Source: Bacteroides sp.
Lineage (GTDB): Bacteria; Bacteroidota; Bacteroidia; Bacteroidales; Muribaculaceae
Direction: 5' to 3'
DNA: 9,762 nucleotides
Assembly (NCBI GenBank): GCA_014801595.1
Contig: JAAVDV010000035.1
Location: forward strand, 26,759-36,520
Each line of letters opens with the position of its first letter. Within the stretch, counting starts at the first letter, position 1. Below, in pieces: positions 7,149 through 9,762 of the stretch. The position numbers and the translations under genes were made by a program. The notes under the pieces are model-generated. The model had not been told where the DNA came from. It ran no database searches and worked only from the letters and a program-made list of their open reading frames with translations.

Positions 7149-7838
7149 TTACCAGGGAAGACCCGTACCTATATATCCGATTCTTACGTCGGAGGTAAAC
7201 AGATCGGCCTCCGGTATCTCTTTATCATTATAGAGTTTATTGCCAAGTCCCTCGGGAAGATGGCTCTGGTCGGGCTGAAACCAGATTCCACGCCAGCTCC
7301 AGCACCACATTCCATCACTGTCGACATGCTCCCAATCGGCTTTGACACCGGGCAATCCGAGCACTCCTCGGAATTCTCCACCGAGACGGAGAAAGATATC
7401 TTCAGGTGCGGCTACAACCACCCTGGGAGACTCGGCTCCGATCACGTCTATTCTTCCGGGGGTAAATTCATAGGCGGTGAATACGGCTCTTCCCTCTTCG
7501 AGAAAAAGATATGAATTGGATTCATAGCCCTCTTCAGCCACCACGCTGTCGTAGATTCCGGGGCAACGCTCGGGAATGCTGTCGGTCGACATGCCGATCC
7601 TTACCGGGCCTATTCCATCCGGCGTAAGGATTATATCGGAGGGTGTCACATCTTGCTCCGGCGTGGCTACTGCCGGAGTGTCCGGATGCGCGGATTCCCC
7701 TTTCTTCTCTCCCCCCTTGCCGGAGCATGAGCCGGAGAGAATGAGAATCGCCGTAACGGCAACGAGGATTGCGGGCCTACGCGATATCAATATGCCGAAA
7801 TGTTTTTCACGACTTGTGTCTTTCCCTGAATCTATCAT
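7149..7838 (-). CDS. Putative lipoprotein of unknown function within the antiporter operon
   Basis: I do not recognise this protein beyond a vague likeness to small envelope proteins with a G-I-G-P-V-R-I-G-M-S motif (residues 75-84 of this form), which often precedes a helix in bacterial lipoproteins of unknown role. From the ATG at 7838 it has 229 residues. A basic stretch (SRRP) and a hydrophobic segment ILVAVTAILIL lead to L-S-G-S-C at Cys38, a probable lipidation site although Ser at -3 is not the usual Leu/Val. A Gly/Lys/Glu- and Pro-rich linker follows, then a compact domain with many Gly, Trp and aromatic residues (W-C-W-S-W-R-G-I-W-F) ending G-T-G-L-P-W. The frame is open further upstream to an ATG at 7907, but that would overlap the previous gene by 41 bases and put a long polar tail before the signal. 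The start at 7838 leaves a 28-base gap with an A-rich leader. A role assisting or sensing for the neighbouring transporters is a guess from position. Confidence 0.7.
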   Translation of the reverse strand: MIDSGKDTSREKHFGILISRRPAILVAVTAILILSGSCSGKGGEKKGESAHPDTPAVATPEQDVTPSDIILTPDGIGPVRIGMSTDSIPERCPGIYDSVVAEEGYESNSYLFLEEGRAVFTAYEFTPGRIDVIGAESPRVVVAAPEDIFLRLGGEFRGVLGLPGVKADWEHVDSDGMWCWSWRGIWFQPDQSHLPEGLGNKLYNDKEIPEADLFTSDVRIGYIGTGLPW

Positions 7839-7866
7839 ATTTTCATCAGTTTTTTTGAAGGATCTC

Positions 7867-9762
7867 TTACCGGGGATTGAGTGAATCGGTGTTGACCTTT
7901 CCATCAAACTGGGACGGTATCACGAGAGTTATATTATGATTGCGGAAGTTGCGACCGAGGAACGAGGGCATATTCTCATAGTCGCCCGTATAGGACACCG
8001 ACCCCTTCCGGGCACCTATGACAATCAGCAGGTCCTCCTCCCCTACCTGCGAGGAGAGGATGATGAAGTCATCCCAGTTCTCCATCGGCGCATACTGCCG
8101 GCTGAAGGCGTAGCCCCCCTCTGCGACGTGGGCCTCGATATATTCCCCTGTCACCGGTTGGCAAAGGAAATGCACCCGGCAGCTCAACTGTGACGCCAGA
8201 TTCCCGATGCGCGCTATCCAGTCGGAGAATCCGCTCTCGTACTGCGCGTTGCGCGGCACGTAGACGAATATCCGACGCACTGTATCGACCGGAATAAAAC
8301 AACGCGCCATGATGATCATCCGGTTGGTGGATCGCATCAGCTGATCAATCATACTGCCGAAGAAACTGTCGACGATATTCGTGCGCCGATGCAATCCTAT
8401 GACTACCTCCGTGGCGTGGTGCTCCCGCATTACGTTGGTCACCCCGGCCATGATGTTGAGGTCGAATCTCTCCACCTGTCGACAAGGGACATCGACCGCC
8501 TCGGCGGCCGCCACAGCCAGATTGAGCGACTGACGCCCGTCGCGAAGTAGCTCGGGATTGTCGCTGCGGCGCACAAAAAGTGCGGTGATGGTCTCCGTAT
8601 TCAGCGGACTACGCATGAAGACGGCCATCCGCATGATACCTTCAGCCGTCAGCGGATTGCTGACAGCCACTATCTGCCGGGCGAACCCGACACGTCGCGG
8701 AGCTTCGTTGTCAAGTGCGGCTGCCGTGAGGGATATACGGATCGATTTGGCGGCAGTCTCTGTCGTGACGGAGGCCACGATGCAGCAGACGAGTATCATC
8801 ACCACCGCGCCGTTCATCATATCCTCTGTCAGCAAGCCATATTGGTAGCCTATCATGGTCGCCGCAATCGTGGCGGCGGCCTTGCCCGATGACAGCCCGA
8901 ACATCAGACGTCTTTCATTCGAGCCGAGACCGATCATCCGCTGGCTACCCCACGCCGCCACCCATTTGGTCACGAGGGCCGTGAGGGTCATCACTCCGGC
9001 CGCCCACGCCACTCCCCAGCCTCGGAATATTACGTGGACATTTATGAGCATCCCGACTCCTATCAGAAAATATGGGATAAATATCGCGTTGCCGACAAAT
9101 GATATGCGGTTCATCAGCGCCGACCTCGAAGGGATGAAGGGATTCAGCACGAGACCCGCGTAGAAAGCCCCTAAAATCGATTCGAGTCCGATTACTTTTG
9201 CCAGTGTGGAGGCTATGAGCACGAGCGTCAGGATGAAGATGAACTGCATCACGGAATCACTCGTCTTGCGGAAGAACCATCGCGTAAGCTTCGGAAAGCT
9301 CCACCCCACTCCCACTGCATATATCCCCATCAGAAGGAGCAACCAGAATAGCGACCCTACGTCAAAATGGCCCGAAACCCTGACAGCCACAACCTCGGCC
9401 AACGCAAGAAGGGCGAGCAGGACAGCCACGATCGTGCCGCAGACGGCAATCACGGCTCCCCGGTTGTTGGTCAGCCCGAACTTGCTGACCACCGGATAGG
9501 AAATCAGCGTATGCGAGGCATACATCGATGAAATCAGCACCGAGGATGTCCAGCTTATATCGAGGGCGAATTTCGTCAAGGGGATGCCGACGGCCATCGG
9601 CAGCAGGAATGTCACGAGTCCGAAGACGACACCGCTGCGGTAATTGCGCTTCAGATGGTACATGTCGATCTCCACGGCCGCCAGAAACATCAGATACAGT
9701 ATGCCGACTTGGCCGAAAATCTCGAAACTCGCGTCTCGCGCGAGCAGGTTGAAACCGTAGGG
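7867..9762 (-). CDS. CPA2-family cation/proton antiporter with C-terminal Usp-like domains, N-terminus beyond right edge (partial)
   Basis: The frame is open to the right edge, so the ATG at 9690 is internal. Upstream codons encode more of the antiporter fold (F-N-L-L-A-R-D-A-S-F-E-I-F-G-Q-V-G-I-L-Y-L, then M-F-L-A-A-V-E-I-D-M). In all 631 residues are visible. About 340 residues form a Na+/H+-exchanger membrane domain (landmarks L-G-A-F-Y-A-G-L-V-L, F-I-P-Y-F-L-I-G-V-G-M, G-L-S-S-G-K-A-A-A-T). Two cytoplasmic Usp-like domains follow. The first (residues about 362-489 from the right edge) has V-I-G-L-H-R-R-T-N-I-V-D-S-F-F-G-S, a degraded form of the Usp nucleotide loop. The second (about 496-616) has L-L-I-V-I-G-A-R-K-G and ends I-T-L-V-I-P. 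The expected role is monovalent cation/H+ exchange. One oddity is that the core helix reads C-G-T-I-V-A-V-L-L-A-L-L-A-L-A, with Ala-Val (codons at 9426-9421) where I expect Thr-Asp. It may therefore not be a standard exchanger. It is the first visible gene of the operon. Confidence 0.85.
   Translation of the reverse strand, partial: PYGFNLLARDASFEIFGQVGILYLMFLAAVEIDMYHLKRNYRSGVVFGLVTFLLPMAVGIPLTKFALDISWTSSVLISSMYASHTLISYPVVSKFGLTNNRGAVIAVCGTIVAVLLALLALAEVVAVRVSGHFDVGSLFWLLLLMGIYAVGVGWSFPKLTRWFFRKTSDSVMQFIFILTLVLIASTLAKVIGLESILGAFYAGLVLNPFIPSRSALMNRISFVGNAIFIPYFLIGVGMLINVHVIFRGWGVAWAAGVMTLTALVTKWVAAWGSQRMIGLGSNERRLMFGLSSGKAAATIAATMIGYQYGLLTEDMMNGAVVMILVCCIVASVTTETAAKSIRISLTAAALDNEAPRRVGFARQIVAVSNPLTAEGIMRMAVFMRSPLNTETITALFVRRSDNPELLRDGRQSLNLAVAAAEAVDVPCRQVERFDLNIMAGVTNVMREHHATEVVIGLHRRTNIVDSFFGSMIDQLMRSTNRMIIMARCFIPVDTVRRIFVYVPRNAQYESGFSDWIARIGNLASQLSCRVHFLCQPVTGEYIEAHVAEGGYAFSRQYAPMENWDDFIILSSQVGEEDLLIVIGARKGSVSYTGDYENMPSFLGRNFRNHNITLVIPSQFDGKVNTDSLNPR

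Noticed and set aside
9688..9690. ATG at 9690 as the start of the Usp-type antiporter
   Set aside because: The frame stays open to the window edge and the upstream codons encode conserved antiporter sequence, so the true start is outside.
9528..9752. Plus-strand Arg/Ser-rich frame at the right edge
   Set aside because: It lies opposite conserved antiporter membrane segments that continue to the window edge, and nothing in it resembles a real protein.

Overview
The window looks like chromosome from a gut Bacteroidales bacterium, most likely in or near the Muribaculaceae/Bacteroides group. The reasons are promoter-like TAnnTTTG elements upstream of genes, AT-rich leaders with no strong Shine-Dalgarno sequence, a membrane-anchored TPR/AraC regulator, a secreted protein whose tail reads V-Y-D-V-N-G, and an antiporter fused to Usp-like domains of a kind familiar from Bacteroidetes. 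The genus assignment is inference. All six genes I support lie on the minus strand, so gene order runs from right to left.

Right part (9762 down to 4198): a compact ion-transport operon. Its first visible gene is a CPA2-type monovalent cation/proton antiporter with two C-terminal Usp-like domains, and its N-terminus lies beyond the right edge. Next come a small unknown envelope (probably lipo-) protein, an MgtC/SapB-family membrane protein, and a second, differently built CPA2 antiporter with extra membrane segments and two C-terminal TrkA_C (RCK_C) domains. Gaps are under 30 bases, and the last two genes share an ATGA overlap. A strong GC-rich hairpin just past the last stop (4152-4179) probably ends the transcript. 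A plausible joint role is cation (K+/Na+/Mg2+) and pH homeostasis across the inner membrane.

Middle (3872-4197): a 326-base AT-rich intergenic region. It holds the operon terminator, a promoter-like element for the next gene, and an unexplained promoter-like match on the plus strand.

Left part (3871 down to 1): a membrane-spanning regulator with a periplasmic TPR domain and a cytoplasmic AraC-type DNA-binding domain is followed by a perfect 24-bp inverted repeat (terminator). After that comes a secreted protein built from five Ig-like repeats of about 115-124 residues, running off the left edge. The regulator may control the secreted protein next to it, but that rests only on order and orientation. 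Base composition also changes between the two halves: the left half is clearly AT-richer than the operon.

The most notable single observation is in the first antiporter. The position where I expect the ion-binding aspartate of the family (Thr-Asp in the core helix) reads Ala-Val. I see no tRNA, rRNA, CRISPR array, insertion sequence or phage gene.
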